Positions 1-10,589 of a stretch of 64,000 nucleotides of DNA are shown here, piece by piece. The stretch's first letter is position 1. Each line of letters opens with the position of its first letter. The stretch spans positions 19,914 to 83,913 of the forward strand of contig CACRSC010000097.1 of the NCBI GenBank assembly GCA_902651635.1. Direction: 5' to 3'. The stretch is from Mastigamoeba balamuthi (taxonomy: Eukaryota; Evosea; Mastigamoebida; Mastigamoebidae). A program made the position numbers and the translations under genes. The notes beneath the pieces are model-generated. The model did not search any database, had not been told where the DNA came from, and worked only from the letters and a program-made list of their open reading frames with translations.

Positions 1-32
1 CCTAAAGCTTTACGATTGCTCTCTCTTTTTCG

Positions 33-601
33 TTACTTTTTGCTGTTTTCCGATTTTTCCTTTTTCAAATTTTTGACAGTTTTTAAAATTCGTTTTAACC
101 TCTGTTTTAAGAGTGTTGCACGTCTCAATGGTTCCAAGGCCCCCTTTCCCTTCTCCGTGATGATGCTGGGTGCATACACTGGATCCATGTCGAAGATCCG
201 TGCATTGCCAATTCGGATGATGCAGTATGGAACAAACACATGCCGATTGTCTTGCCACAGGCCATCATCCTTGAACTCCAGAATTCCATTGTAATCAGGC
301 TCCATGGTCTCCATGCCCTGAGGGGTCATGCTGAAGTGCAGCTTGTTGTCCACATACCCCTGATGCTGTTTGTCCCATACCTCCAGAAAGAGTGGTTGCT
401 CGAGATGACACCATTCATCCGTGCCTTCAGCTTCTGCGGAGTGTTGATATCTGGGTAACACTTCTCCAATGCCTCACTGATGCTCTTAACGGTGTCTGGG
501 ATAATGGATATTCTTGATCCCATTTGTGTCCTTTCATTCCTAAATGTACCTCTCAGGAAAACATTTCTCCTGTTTCTTCTCTTGTCTGACTTTCTGAGCA
601 T
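33..601 (-). CDS. Unrecognised two-exon gene
   Basis: Read on the minus strand from an ATG at 601, the first frame runs to a GT at 380 and a second frame resumes after an AG at 331, giving a 50-base GTATGG...TTCAG intron (331-380). The spliced reading gives 172 residues and ends with TAA at 33-35. The N-terminus is basic (residues 1-26), the middle holds acidic and aromatic residues, and the last 45 residues are strongly lysine/arginine rich. A second in-frame ATG lies at 523. I do not recognise the family. It lies head-to-tail upstream of the tandem repeat and the resolvase gene, all on the minus strand. The intron is inferred from matching frames and splice borders; a one-base error could also explain the frame change. 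Confidence 0.5.
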
Positions 602-611
602 ACCATCAAGG

Positions 612-835
612 TGCCCACAGGAAGAGGCTTCAGAGCCGAGGTCAGAGCAAGCTTAAAAATGCCGTTTCGAGGTCTCTGGGATGCCCCTGGTGCAATGTAT
701 GCATTTTTCAAAAAAGGTGCCCTTCAGAGCCGAGGTCAGGGCAAGCTTAAAAAGTGTCGTTTCGCATTTTCTCGGGAAGCCGGGGGCGAATGTATGCGTT
801 TTTGCGAAAAAGTGCCATACAGAGCCGAGGTCACC
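612..835. repeat. Tandem repeat, about 94-96-base unit, two full copies and part of a third
   Basis: The stretch CAGAGCCGAGGTCAG recurs at about 631, 725 and 821, each followed or preceded by AAGCTTAAAAA and by a GAATGTATGCxTTTTT block. The array lies between the minus-strand gene ending its 5' side at 601 and the 3' end of the resolvase gene at 975, so it may carry the upstream control region of the first gene. No coding potential is convincing here. Confidence 0.7.
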
Positions 836-974
836 CCACACACTCCAAACCAAAACCTTAGTAGAAAGTGAAAAAAAGAAAAGAGAGAAATCCTAAACGG
901 TTTCACCCAAAACACCTCCTGCCCTGACCTCGGCCATGAAGCCCTTTCACGTGGACAAATCCCGAAAACGTGTT

Positions 975-1532
975 TCACCTTCTGGACCTCTTGTGGGGGA
1001 GAATGTCTCTCTCAAAGTGGTACACTCCCATCAGGACCGAGTCCGCAACGTGGTCTGAAGTAACCGATGAAGGATTCTCCACCAGTGTCCGTGCCTTGCT
1101 CACTGCCAGGGTCTTGTTCGTGTGGTATGTCCCAGAGTCGATTCCAAAATGCCTCTTCACGACATTGGGGTGAATGTACTCCACGCCCATGGGCACTCTC
1201 TCAAAGTGCGCCACAGCGTAGGCCTCGATCCAGCCATTCCACCTCACAAGACTGGGATTCGACCTGGTGTTCAGAGGCACCTGAAACTCGACCAGAACGG
1301 TGGGCAGCTGGTTCTCTGGGTCCCCCTGCACAGCCTGTGTGATGAAGTCGGAGATCTCTGTGAAGAACTTCCTCGCCTTGGTCTTGTCTGGGTTGGGTGT
1401 CCCACTGAGGTCTCCCACCCATGCTTGGTGCACAAAGGCCCGGGTGATGTCCTCCCTGTTGGTGTACACCTCCACCAGAACCGCAGCCGTGTTCTTGAGC
1501 CCAGGGTCGATGCACAGGTATGTGTTCATCAT
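975..1532 (-). CDS. Holliday junction resolvase, RuvC/CCE1/poxvirus A22-like
   Basis: An uninterrupted frame of 185 residues. RNase H-fold nucleases of this type cut four-way DNA junctions with metal-binding acidic residues. The expected signatures are visible: the first strand motif CIDPGLKN at residues 6-13, a mid-protein acidic strand VLVEFQVP, and the C-terminal SDHVADSVLMG with the two acidic residues of the last helix. The length fits CCE1/A22-type enzymes (about 150-230 residues). I start at the ATG pair at 1,530-1,532 because the first catalytic strand follows directly. The gene starts only 33 bases from the start of the YqaJ-like nuclease on the other strand, so both probably share one promoter. 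Such enzymes occur in mitochondria, large DNA viruses and phages; the neighbour favours a virus-like or mobile source, which is inference. Confidence 0.75.
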   Translation of the reverse strand: MMNTYLCIDPGLKNTAAVLVEVYTNREDITRAFVHQAWVGDLSGTPNPDKTKARKFFTEISDFITQAVQGDPENQLPTVLVEFQVPLNTRSNPSLVRWNGWIEAYAVAHFERVPMGVEYIHPNVVKRHFGIDSGTYHTNKTLAVSKARTLVENPSSVTSDHVADSVLMGVYHFERDILPHKRSRR

Positions 1533-1565
1533 GGAGCCCTCTGTGAAGTGAATCCTGTGCAAAGA

Positions 1566-2352
1566 ATGAAATCCAACAATGTCATCACTTTTAATCAACG
1601 CACAGATAGAGACATGGAACTTGGATTCGGGCAGGGCTCCGCAGCCTGGTTGGAGAGCAGGTTTGATCATGTCACGGCCACAGACATTGGCAAGATATTG
1701 GGCACGGACTCCTCATGCTCCCGCATCAGGCTCCTGCACAGCAAGATCCACAAGACTGATCTGCTGGAGAATGACCAGAAAGCTTGTTGCCAATGGCAAG
1801 ATCTTCGAGAGCACTGCCTGTTCTGCCTACAATGCATGGAGACTGCGCCACAGTCTCAACGACACGGGCTACACCCCCACCATGTTCTCTCACCCAGTCT
1901 ACCCCTTCATCACCAGGTCTCCAGACCACCTGTTCCCCACAACACAGACCATTGTCGAGTTCAAGACACACTTCTACCCCTCCTTTGGGGAATCACAGCC
2001 TATTGCCGAGGTCAGGCACATCCCATTTCGGTACTACCTGCAGGTGGAGACATTCCTACAGATCATGGGATGGACTGATGCACACTTGTTCTCGTGGACT
2101 CCCCAGAATGGCTACTCTGTCTTTAAGGTGCATCATGATGACGACATGTGGGACAGCCTGGTCCTGCCTGCTGCTCTGGAGTTCTACAACATGATGACAG
2201 ACACATCAATTGCCGAGGACGAGAAGTACAAGCTCATGCACATGAAGCCCAAGGAAAAGACCCTGAACATTGACACAGTGTGGGCCAGTCTGATCTCCCA
2301 TGTGAATCTTCTGAGTTCCACGGATTCCACATTCAAGTTTGAGAATGGATAA
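1566..2352 (+). pseudogene. YqaJ/lambda-exonuclease-like nuclease, probably of virus-like origin, broken
   Basis: Signatures of the YqaJ family (PD-D/ExK fold, 5'-3' exonuclease of viral recombination systems) are present in order: GSAAWLESRFDHVTATDIG near the N-terminus, SPDHLF followed by TIVEFKTHF (the D and ExK strands), then a long helix with YYLQVETFLQIMGW. The C-terminal 80 residues are less typical. The gene diverges from the resolvase gene across 33 bases. YqaJ with a resolvase is a combination known from DNA viruses, and YqaJ also occurs in some DNA transposons (ISL2EU type), so the source is open. It looks broken, with about one break. Confidence 0.7.
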
Positions 2353-4446
2353 TAAATATCCTAACCACAATATCTGATTAAACTAATCTGATATAAGTGA
2401 ATTCAATTAAACAGATTTGAATCGAATTAATCGTTATATTGATCTGTTAAATCGTGTTTTAGACGAGGTTATCAGGTGGCACTGCACCAATGATCTCAGG
2501 ACCCACTGGTTCAAGTACAGCATGAATGTTGCCATGCCAATCATGGCCAAGAAGGTGCTTCAGTACTATGCTATCCTCTTCAAGATCCTCTTAGGCCCAG
2601 GCACTCATCACAACACCTGCACACATGCCATGACTGGTCATCTTCTGCAAGACGAGTAACAAACTGCATCCAAGTGCCTTCATCTTGGGCCTACTAAGTG
2701 ACTGGGGATCATGGTACTCGAGCATTATCATGTGAACTTCTTCCCTTCCCAGGAGCTCAAGTCATTCTTCATCAACATTTTTTCTCACCAACATCCTCAC
2801 CCTGGGTGAGGCCGTTGTGGCAGACAAGAAGGCATATGGCAGTCTGCATCAAGCTTAAGCATCTCACAAATGCAGGCATAAGGTAGCTCACTCCACTTCT
2901 TCTTACCATTTTTACAACTTTTTATTTCACTTTGATTTGCAAACAGGTTGGCACAGACAAAATTGCCCTGTGGTACCAGATGACATGTGGCATGTTATAG
3001 TTCATGGACCATACCTCGTGCACTTCAGAGTGATTCTGTGACTGGTGAGAGGAACACTCCAGCAGAGATGCTCAGAGAGAATGATCTCCTCCTTGCCTTG
3101 ATAGGAGGAGGTCTCGCCATCACAGACTCACTCTACACCCCTTGCCAGGGAATCACATAGTGTGGTTCTTTGTGGCAAACTGTGCCACACAGCCCTTGGC
3201 ATAGGACTCAGCCCTCGCTGCAACATCAGCAACACGAAGATCGGCTGCAATTGCCCAGTTGCATGTGATCTCGTCCAATGGGCAACAATACCTACTCTTA
3301 ATGAAGTCTGCAGCATTAGCCCCCCTGACAGACCACATTTGGGAGGGCAAATGGGAATCTCTTGCAGTCAAACTGTGGCAGTTCAACTCCAAGAACGGAA
3401 TCAAGGGCCATTGCCCTTATGAATAACGATTGCCTTGATCACATAGAGCATGTTTGCACTCCTTCATACACTCACAACATCTCCAACAGCCACCATCAGG
3501 CTTCGTGATGGCCTTCAAGTAAGAGGTGCAGGTTGGCAAACTGCAAGAATTAACATGTCAGAATGTTTCACAGAGGAGGGGGAAGGGAGAAAGAAAGAGG
3601 GAGGAATGAAGGAAAGAGGGAGAGAAGGGGAGAAGAGGGAAGAGGAGGGTGGAAAGAAGTGGGTTAATGGGCATACTGAGGTCACCAACGAGAAGTGTGA
3701 GGTCTGACAGGTACACATGGTTTTTGTTCACCTCTTGAGCTCTGCATTTGCCTTCACCTACACACTGCTAGTACAGAATTGTAGGTAACACCACATCTCG
3801 GCTCCCTCTTCCACATGCCCAAGGGGCCATTCCTGAATAGCAGCAAGATGCAGGAGCAGTAGAGGCCGCCACATCAGATGTTGTGGATGAAGGGAAGTTC
3901 TCAACCATTGATTTGTTTTTGTAGAAGACAGAAGGGAAAAAAATCGCCCCAAACGGCCAGTAGAAATGACAAACGTTCTGAATGTGCTAATAGCACCACT
4001 ACCAGACCATCATGTATGGCTGGTTAATTCTGAGGTGCCCCAGGCAGACGAGTCATGGCCAGCACTCGTCCCACAGGACAGAGAGGAGCTGATGCTGCTC
4101 AACTGTTGCGCAGGTGGGCCAATGTTAAGGTCGAGGCAATTTGTGCACAGAGACAGGTTCGTCTCAACTGGGTGGCATGGTATGACAACATACAGTTGCT
4201 GTATTCCCCTCTGGGAATTCACGACCTGCCAACAGGAAATGGTGCTGCTGTCCCTCATTCGAGAGGGCTCTCTTATGCATTAACTGAAGCAAGGCAAGAC
4301 ACATCACTGCTGTACCACAGGATGTAGTACGTCATATATGCATTATATGTTATGATGAATGCACTGTTTTTAGCAAAAACGAGCTTGTTGGCCTGTGCCT
4401 AAAACACTTTGTCAACTTCCAGAGCCCAGATAATAATAACCCTATC
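2353..4446. other. No convincing gene; scattered short frames and purine-rich tract
   Basis: Short frames with G/C-ending codons appear at 2,477-2,659, 3,128-3,404 (minus) and 4,055-4,327 (plus), but none matches a family I know and none has clear exon borders. They may be exons of unrecognised spliced genes or decayed remains of the same element as the resolvase and nuclease. A GA-rich tract runs from about 3,572 to 3,660. The DNA from 2,353 to 2,460 is AT-rich and looks like a 3' flank. Confidence 0.4.
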
Positions 4447-4449
4447 GTG

Positions 4450-4950
4450 ATGGCCAAGTGGCATGACCAGGAGAGGTGCGAGCCCCTGTGGGACCTCGAT
4501 CAGCACCTTCACATCAGTGATAAGGTTTGCTGCCTCTGTGGGAGCCAGTTCATGATTGGTGGCTGCACTTTGCCAGTTGTTTTTCCCGTTGTGGCTGACT
4601 ACATATCTCTGCTCTCTGTCCTGCATAACTGTGTGCAGCCAAACACCTGGGTTCTGGTTGGTAGATCAGACCCCCTCATCTGTGGGTGGTGTGGCTGGAG
4701 GGTGAGTGACAAGGGGTTCAGCTGAAGGGATGCACTGCTCCAGATACACCACTGGTTCGAGCCTGGGAGTGTTGCCTGGGTGAAGGCGCCCCACCTGTAT
4801 GCAGTAGATCCGAGGGATGTCATCTGGAAGGCCAACCACAGGGACACCCACGTGCTAAACAGCTACATCCAGACAGTTGTGCAGTCACAAGTGCACAAGA
4901 GAGACTGTGGCAGCTACGAGAAACTGTTTTCTCAGCTCACAGGCAGGTGA
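4450..4950 (+). CDS. Unrecognised two-exon gene with CxxC pair
   Basis: The frame from ATG 4,450 reads to 4,701, where GTGAGT begins a 42-base intron ending CTCCAG at 4,743; the second exon continues in the same frame to TGA at 4,948-4,950. Removing the intron also removes the only in-frame stop. The spliced product has 152 residues. It contains CCLCGSQF near residues 31-38 and ICGWCGW near the exon junction, which could bind a metal, and a C-terminal part rich in valine, histidine and aromatic residues. Coding-like frames continue to about 5,240 (for example 4,947-5,240) and may be further exons. I cannot name the family. Confidence 0.4.
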
Positions 4951-5250
4951 AGCCCCTGTGCATCCACTATACAGTCAACCACCTGTGGGAGGATCACGTG
5001 GCGTGGAAGTCACTTTGTTGGCTGGTTAGTGAGGGGTTCAAGGCAGTGCACACGGGGGACAACCAAATGAAATGGCTGTTGCTGCATGGGTGTGAGCCAT
5101 GTGGGCACGACCTGTGCAACTCCTGGACAATGATCATGCATGACATGATTCCCTTTCTTTTCTTCTTGCCCCGAGAGCATTCACTCTTCTGTTATGTTGA
5201 TTTCCTGAGCAAGAATAATAGCACAGAAAGGTGGGCATGAGGAAATGCAA

Positions 5251-5930
5251 TTCCTGGATTGGCTGGTTTTTACATAATTTGTTAATGAAAACTTGTCTGA
5301 GGTACTTAGTGGGGTTCCATAAGATCAGAGGAAATGATTCATGATCTGAATAAGATCTGATATAATATTATTATTTAGGGATAGTAGAACTAGAAAATGA
5401 TAACATATGTATACCATGAATTTTACTTTGTGGGATTACCTTTATCTCATTGACGTGCTCTGCCAGGTACAGCCAAGGATCTGAAGGTGCATGTTCTCTT
5501 CCCTCTCCTCCTTAAGTCTTAATCGCCTTAATCCCTGCTCCTCTTTTCTATCTACAGTCTGCATCAAAACAAGCTCCCTGGTCAGTGCTTTAAATCTCAA
5601 TATAAAATGGAATTAATTTTGGAAATTGGATATAGAATTATAAATTCTGATCCCTTATGAATTTTATATTCCAATTTCGATATTGCTCACAGATAATTGC
5701 TCAGAACTAAAAATGGTCCTCTTATAACAGCTCATTAGAGTATTGTGGTTTGTTCTGGTTCACGTAAAGGGCCTGCATATAGCTACAGCTGCAAAGTATG
5801 TTGAAGTAGATACAAAAATAGCAAGGCATTAGTAGGATACTGGCTCCTGTGACTGGCCAGGCCCACATGGAGGAAGGAGAGTAATCACACAGAGTTAGAA
5901 CAAAAAGTAACTTTATAAGATACAGAAATC
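5251..5930. other. AT-rich intergenic DNA, nothing recognised
   Basis: No long frame, no repeat shared with the rest of the window that I could see. Confidence 0.5.
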
Positions 5931-5934
5931 TGTT

Positions 5935-6560
5935 TTGCATGAATCACATCAAATACCAGTCATACTCAAATATCAGAGTATTCAGGTATCACTATTAACA
6001 GTTCAGCTCAGAACAAAAGAAGTAGACCTAGAACATGTACAGTCAAGTTTGATATTACTACTCATCATGAAGCATGGGGAAAGACGATTGCAATTTGCTA
6101 AGGAGAACCAGAAAAGGAATTGCAATAGTGTTCTTTAAGAAGAGGCAACATTCTGTATTGGTAGATGAACAGGAATGGTCTGGCATTGCAAAGAAGTCCG
6201 GTTTGTGCAAAGGTCTTTGAAATTTGCAGGCAAGTTGAATGTGTGGGACTGGTATTCTACTAAAAATTTGGGCACAAACAAATTAAGACAGAAAAACTCA
6301 TTGAAGTTGGAATGTGCCACATTTATATACACTACTACTTCCTTTGTCTAGAATGTTCTTTTGGAAAGAGAATCAGATATTGGTCTTTGCAGGAGAACAA
6401 TATCTCGTCACATTGCAGTCAGATTTCTATGAAGTAAAGAGAGAACATAAGGATATCTGTATCTTACTACCAGCATGCAGTCCTGATCAAAAACTAATTG
6501 ATAATGTTTCAGGACTTCTATAGGCTTGAATTTCGATGTGAGATCCTAGAAATAGCAATC
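5935..6560 (+). mobile_element. Decayed Tc1/mariner (Tc1-like) transposase relic
   Basis: Fragments match the transposase at 21-22 kb residue by residue: GERRLQFAKENQKRN resembles CEKRLEFAKENQNRK of the other copy, followed by EATFCIGR, a tryptophan-rich stretch and a piece equivalent to VKYAGKLNVW. Near 6,475 the ACSPDQKLIDNV remnant matches the catalytic-glutamate block ACSPDHNPIENV, with the glutamate replaced. Frames change many times, with stops, and the first catalytic aspartate block is altered. Ends cannot be placed. The copy is much more decayed than that at 21 kb. Confidence 0.7.
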
Positions 6561-8180
6561 AATTGGTATATATTGTTTGCTCTTAGTGGAAGAGGCTTGA
6601 AGTTGAGTGTATCATAAGATTGCATGAATTTTTTTCACTTGCTGTTTGCAGCAAGTGAAAAAGAGCAATGAAGACTTTTTTTAATACTAGGGATCAGCAT
6701 TCTCATAGCTCTCTTTAAATCTGTCTACAAAGTTGGAAATGCAATTCACAAACGAAAAATGTAACCAGGGAGATTGTTTTGATGGGCACTGTATTGTCTC
6801 CTTTTCCCTGTTAACTGACATTTCTGTTTCATCCTTCCCTTCAGAACCACTATAGTCATTTCATATTCTCTTTATTCCCTTCTGGCCTTGCAATTCTTCA
6901 TTATGCCCCTGACTGAAGCTGGTTTATTAAGAAGGATATCTGGTGCTTCTCATCATTGATTAGCCTCAATTCTTTGCTCAGACTGCAGAACTGTGATGTA
7001 ATCTGCTGATTTACTCTGACATTCACATGGCCACTCATATTGACCCTATGGTATTGTTGCATTTCACCTGATTTTATATGCAATCACTGTTTGTCATATT
7101 TATTCTACTTCTTTTCCTCTTGTTTCTGGCTGTGTTCTATGCCAGTATTCCACCTTTTTTTGATACTCCATATTCACTATGACTGCTCTGCAGCTAATTG
7201 ACCCCCAAAACATGATGACTGCTTATGCTGATACCACATGGGATGAGAAGAAGCTGTATGAGTACAAAGTTATTAGCTGCCTCATCATCATCACATGTTC
7301 TTCTGCAGCCAGTCATTCTTCCCTCACAGTACAGAGCTGTCTCAATGCTCTGATGCACCATAAGCCCTCATTCTACTCTGTGGCTCTTCTTTCAAATGCT
7401 GTTGAGTTCATCTGGCCATCAGAGTTCGATGTATGGCTCACATACCACTTACAGACATTCTACTATTTTATGCCTTTAAATCAATAAAATCATTTACTGC
7501 TCTAGCTGCACTTACATCTGCTGCACTTATCATTGTGAAGGATAGAATCGATTTGCCCTAGAATAATTATGGTCCCAGCTCAAAAAAAGGGCACTGAAGC
7601 TGAATTGTGCTCAATCACTAGCATGCCTGCTGCAGGCCCCTCATAACACAATGCATTTCTCTGGCATTATGCTCGAAGGGGGTAAGGGTGCACACTAATG
7701 GCAAAACAGGGCATTTTTGCAGGTCATCCCTGCAGCACACCACTTCTACTTGAAGGTATGTATCGCACTGTGCCATTACCACTAAGAAGGAAAATGCAGA
7801 GCATGAGGTTAACAAGGCACTGGGGACAGAAGACAATGAGGGCCAGTTTGATATCAGTGAGAAGGACGCTTCACACCTGGCAGAGAAGCTCAGCAGTTTG
7901 ACAGTTGCACCAGAAGCAGTTCCACAGCAGATGCTAGCATGCATTCAGAGTCAGCTCGAACTCCCAAATCTAGTCACGAAATGGAAGATCATAGGTGAAG
8001 CACACAGGCTCATGATCTGTGGCATTCATGGATGTCATCTGGTACTAGCTAATTGATTTTCATAGGATTATTTCTTTTAAACACAGAGTGGTGTTTTTCA
8101 TAAGAGAATGCTGGAGAGCACCTTCGCAGGGAGATGCTGTTCTGAGAAGAACACAGTCTTTTTTTCTTCCTATTGAAGAG
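6560..8180. other. Intergenic DNA with one possible decayed SANT-like fragment
   Basis: At 7,179-7,487 (plus) a frame contains FIWPSEFDVW, which resembles AVWPSEFVMF of the SANT-like gene at 24.1 kb; the resemblance is short and may be a degraded copy. The rest (6,560-7,170 and 7,500-8,180) holds no gene that I can support. Confidence 0.35.
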
Positions 8181-8183
8181 GCC

Positions 8184-9132
8184 TTAAAAGGAGCCATGAT
8201 GTATAATCTCGCCATAGTTATCCTTACTGGAGTTGGGGTGGTATTTGCCATACTGAGAGGGCAACTTATGACGAGGAATGCCCCACTTGTATGAGAGCAG
8301 TGTCGCCACTGCTTGGTCTGCACGTGCCTCAATGAAACCCGGGAGGTTACCAAGACCAAGGACGTTTGGCCCATATGACATTGCCCGGTAGTCAGTCGAC
8401 GAATAGAGCAGTGCCTCTGTCCAGTCTCGCGATCGCCGTGAGACACGGTAGAGTTGATAGCCTGCGGCAAGTTGAGGCACTTTGTGACACTCGTCACTGT
8501 CGCAGTCGAGGAGGATAAAGGTGTCGCGCTTGCAGTACTTAAAGGAGAGGTGAATGTCCTCGAAAACGACTGCATCATGCGTGTTTCCTTCCAGCAGGGC
8601 AAAGAGCGGGTTTGCACTTGTCACAAACGTGCTATCGCCATCTGCATAGAACACAATGTCTCCCTCATGCGCACGCCGGTGCACCATGTCATGCACCACA
8701 TACGGCTTCCACAGCCAAAGTCCCGCCCCAATCGGTGTACCCAGGATACGCTTGTTGCGCTCACAGAACTCCGTGTCCATGTCAGCCCGGTGGTACACTA
8801 CACATTCGTCAAACTCTGTTGGGAGGTGTATAAAGGCGAAGCCAGACAGTTGGGAAAGAGGACGCACGGCCAATAGACAGGCCTGAATAGCAAAATTTCT
8901 TAGCAAGCGCCTCGTAGCGCGGGCCGTCAGCGTAAGTCACCAACCACCGCTTGGGCCGCGTGAGTGCCGATTCGTTTTGTCGATGCTCAAAGGAGCTGAT
9001 AGCATCCTCTACAGCTGCGGCCGGCGGTGGCTGCGAAATTGTGTGCACCATTGATAGGCTGAGGACAATAAGCCATGCGCAGTTGTTGACCAGCACGAGG
9101 GCGAGTGTCGCTGGAGGGCAACGTCGGATCAT
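8184..9132 (-). CDS. Golgi-type glycosyltransferase-like protein (WxWKPY family), two exons
   Basis: Exon 1 runs 9,132-8,868 and exon 2 runs 8,815-8,184, separated by a 52-base intron (8,816-8,867; GTGCGT...CAACAG). The spliced frame gives 298 residues with no stop. The start at 9,132 gives a short basic tail and a hydrophobic anchor at about residues 8-30 (type II membrane protein). Family signatures follow: TYADGPRY, FDECVVYHRADMD, GLWLWKPYVV, then GDIVFYADGDS, the expected nucleotide-sugar/metal strand. Proteins of this kind are widespread in bacteria and algae and are regarded as glycosyltransferases; the substrate is unknown. Without the intron the gene would look frameshifted, and the spliced junction SIGQFDE fits the family better than the read-through. 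A decayed copy lies at 53.9 kb. Confidence 0.8.
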
Positions 9133-9490
9133 TTTGATTACTCGGCAGAAAATTGGCAATTGGCTCAGTGGTTGTGCCGTGCTCGACAGCTAAGAATGGC
9201 GTGCAGAGAGGCCTAAAAGGTGACGGGATGGCGTACCATACGATATCGTCACTTTGGTCGAGGATAACAGTGTCAGAATGTACAATCACAGCTGACCTGC
9301 ATCTCAGGTCCTCTCTCCATCCCAATACGAACAGCAATCTTGAGTGCGCGGCCGTTGGTTATCACCTTCATTTTCCTGTAATGTCGACATTATGGTTTGT
9401 TCGTTTGTGACGTGGATTGCGCTTTCTGGCCGGCAACAAATCCTATGTTTTGTTTCTTTTTGCGGCGGCGCCCCAGGTATTTGGCAAGTG
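9133..9490. promoter_or_regulatory. Shared intergenic region of two divergent glycosyltransferase genes
   Basis: About 358 bases separate the two start codons. It is CpG-rich compared with the surrounding DNA, as expected for an active bidirectional promoter. No TATA box or defined operator is evident. Confidence 0.4.
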
Positions 9491-10585
9491 ATGCGGTCGA
9501 TGCGCCGGGCAGTTGGTTTACATAATGCCACTGTCGTGCTCTCGTTCATCACTGTCGCTCTGGTTGTGTGTGTCACCGCCCGGTTTTGGAGGGCTCGTAA
9601 TGGTATTTCAGTAACAAGCAGTAGCACTGCCGAGGGCGGCCTCGTCGCGCTGCCTGCAAACACGCAGCCATCATCTGTGAGACTGCTTCTTGCTGTTCGC
9701 CCCTGGGTATGGCCCGAATATGGGATCCCTCAGGCAGGTTCGTGGGTGGAAGGCTGCCAGGTACCGTGCTGGGTCTCGGGGCGCACAGAAAACGACTCCG
9801 AGGCCAGGAGGTCGGATGCAATCGTTCATGAGTTCGTGAATCCCATGCGCCGCTGGAGACCCGAGCAGCTCCTTGTCAAGTTCTGCCTCGAGTCGGAACA
9901 TGGAGGGCAGGTCTCACCCAACTGGTGGAAAAGCCGCGAGTGGAATCTCACAATGACATACGAGCAGTCGTCATCCGTCCCTGTGACCTACGCAAAGGAG
10001 TGGACCCTCACGGCAAATTCCAGCGAAATGTCACTCCCGAGGCAGACAGACCCGAGCCTCGTGGTGGCCTACATTGCGAGCAACTGCATCTATCGCCGAG
10101 TCAATTATGTTCAAGAGCTGGACAAGCATATCCACGTTCATTCAATGGGACATTGCTTTCACAATGCTGATCTGCGTGCTGTTGTACCTCAATGTGGTGA
10201 TAACAGTCTGGACAACAGATGTGTGTACAGCAAGTTTATGTTCACCCTTGCTTTTGAAAACACCCTCATCGACAGGGACTACGTAACGGAGAAACTGTGG
10301 TACCTCTGGGGTACCGGAACTCTTCCTATATACTGGGGTCCTGACAATGCCGATGAATTCGCTCCAGGACCACACGCAATGATCAAGGTGAGGGACTTCG
10401 TTTCAATAAAAGCACTGGCAGATCATCTTGTGTATCTGCAAAAAAACAGAACAGCGTACCTGGAGTACTTTGCATGGGTCGGAAAGCCTATGGCAAAAAA
10501 ATTCATGGACATGGCACAATGGCGTAGGACTCCCTTATCATGGTGCAGACTGTGCAAACTGATTGATAAGATGAGACAGTCATGA
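9491..10585 (+). CDS. Alpha-(1,3)-fucosyltransferase, GT10 family
   Basis: A single open frame; from ATG 9,491 it encodes 364 residues. The enzyme moves fucose from GDP-fucose to glycans in the Golgi lumen. The N-terminus is basic with a hydrophobic anchor at about residues 14-30 (ATVVLSFITVALVVCV), so it is type II. The GT10 donor-binding signature is near perfect: AFENTLIDRDYVTEKLW followed by GTLPIYWG. The preceding block VAYIASNC and the C-terminal SWCRLCKL fit the family. An in-frame ATG at 9,392 and the open frame upstream would add residues before the anchor; I prefer 9,491 because the anchor then lies at the N-terminus. The frame ends with TGA. It is divergent from the 8-kb glycosyltransferase. 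Composition is CpG-rich, so this is probably a functional host gene. Confidence 0.87.
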   Translation: MRSMRRAVGLHNATVVLSFITVALVVCVTARFWRARNGISVTSSSTAEGGLVALPANTQPSSVRLLLAVRPWVWPEYGIPQAGSWVEGCQVPCWVSGRTENDSEARRSDAIVHEFVNPMRRWRPEQLLVKFCLESEHGGQVSPNWWKSREWNLTMTYEQSSSVPVTYAKEWTLTANSSEMSLPRQTDPSLVVAYIASNCIYRRVNYVQELDKHIHVHSMGHCFHNADLRAVVPQCGDNSLDNRCVYSKFMFTLAFENTLIDRDYVTEKLWYLWGTGTLPIYWGPDNADEFAPGPHAMIKVRDFVSIKALADHLVYLQKNRTAYLEYFAWVGKPMAKKFMDMAQWRRTPLSWCRLCKLIDKMRQS

Positions 10586-10589
10586 AGTG

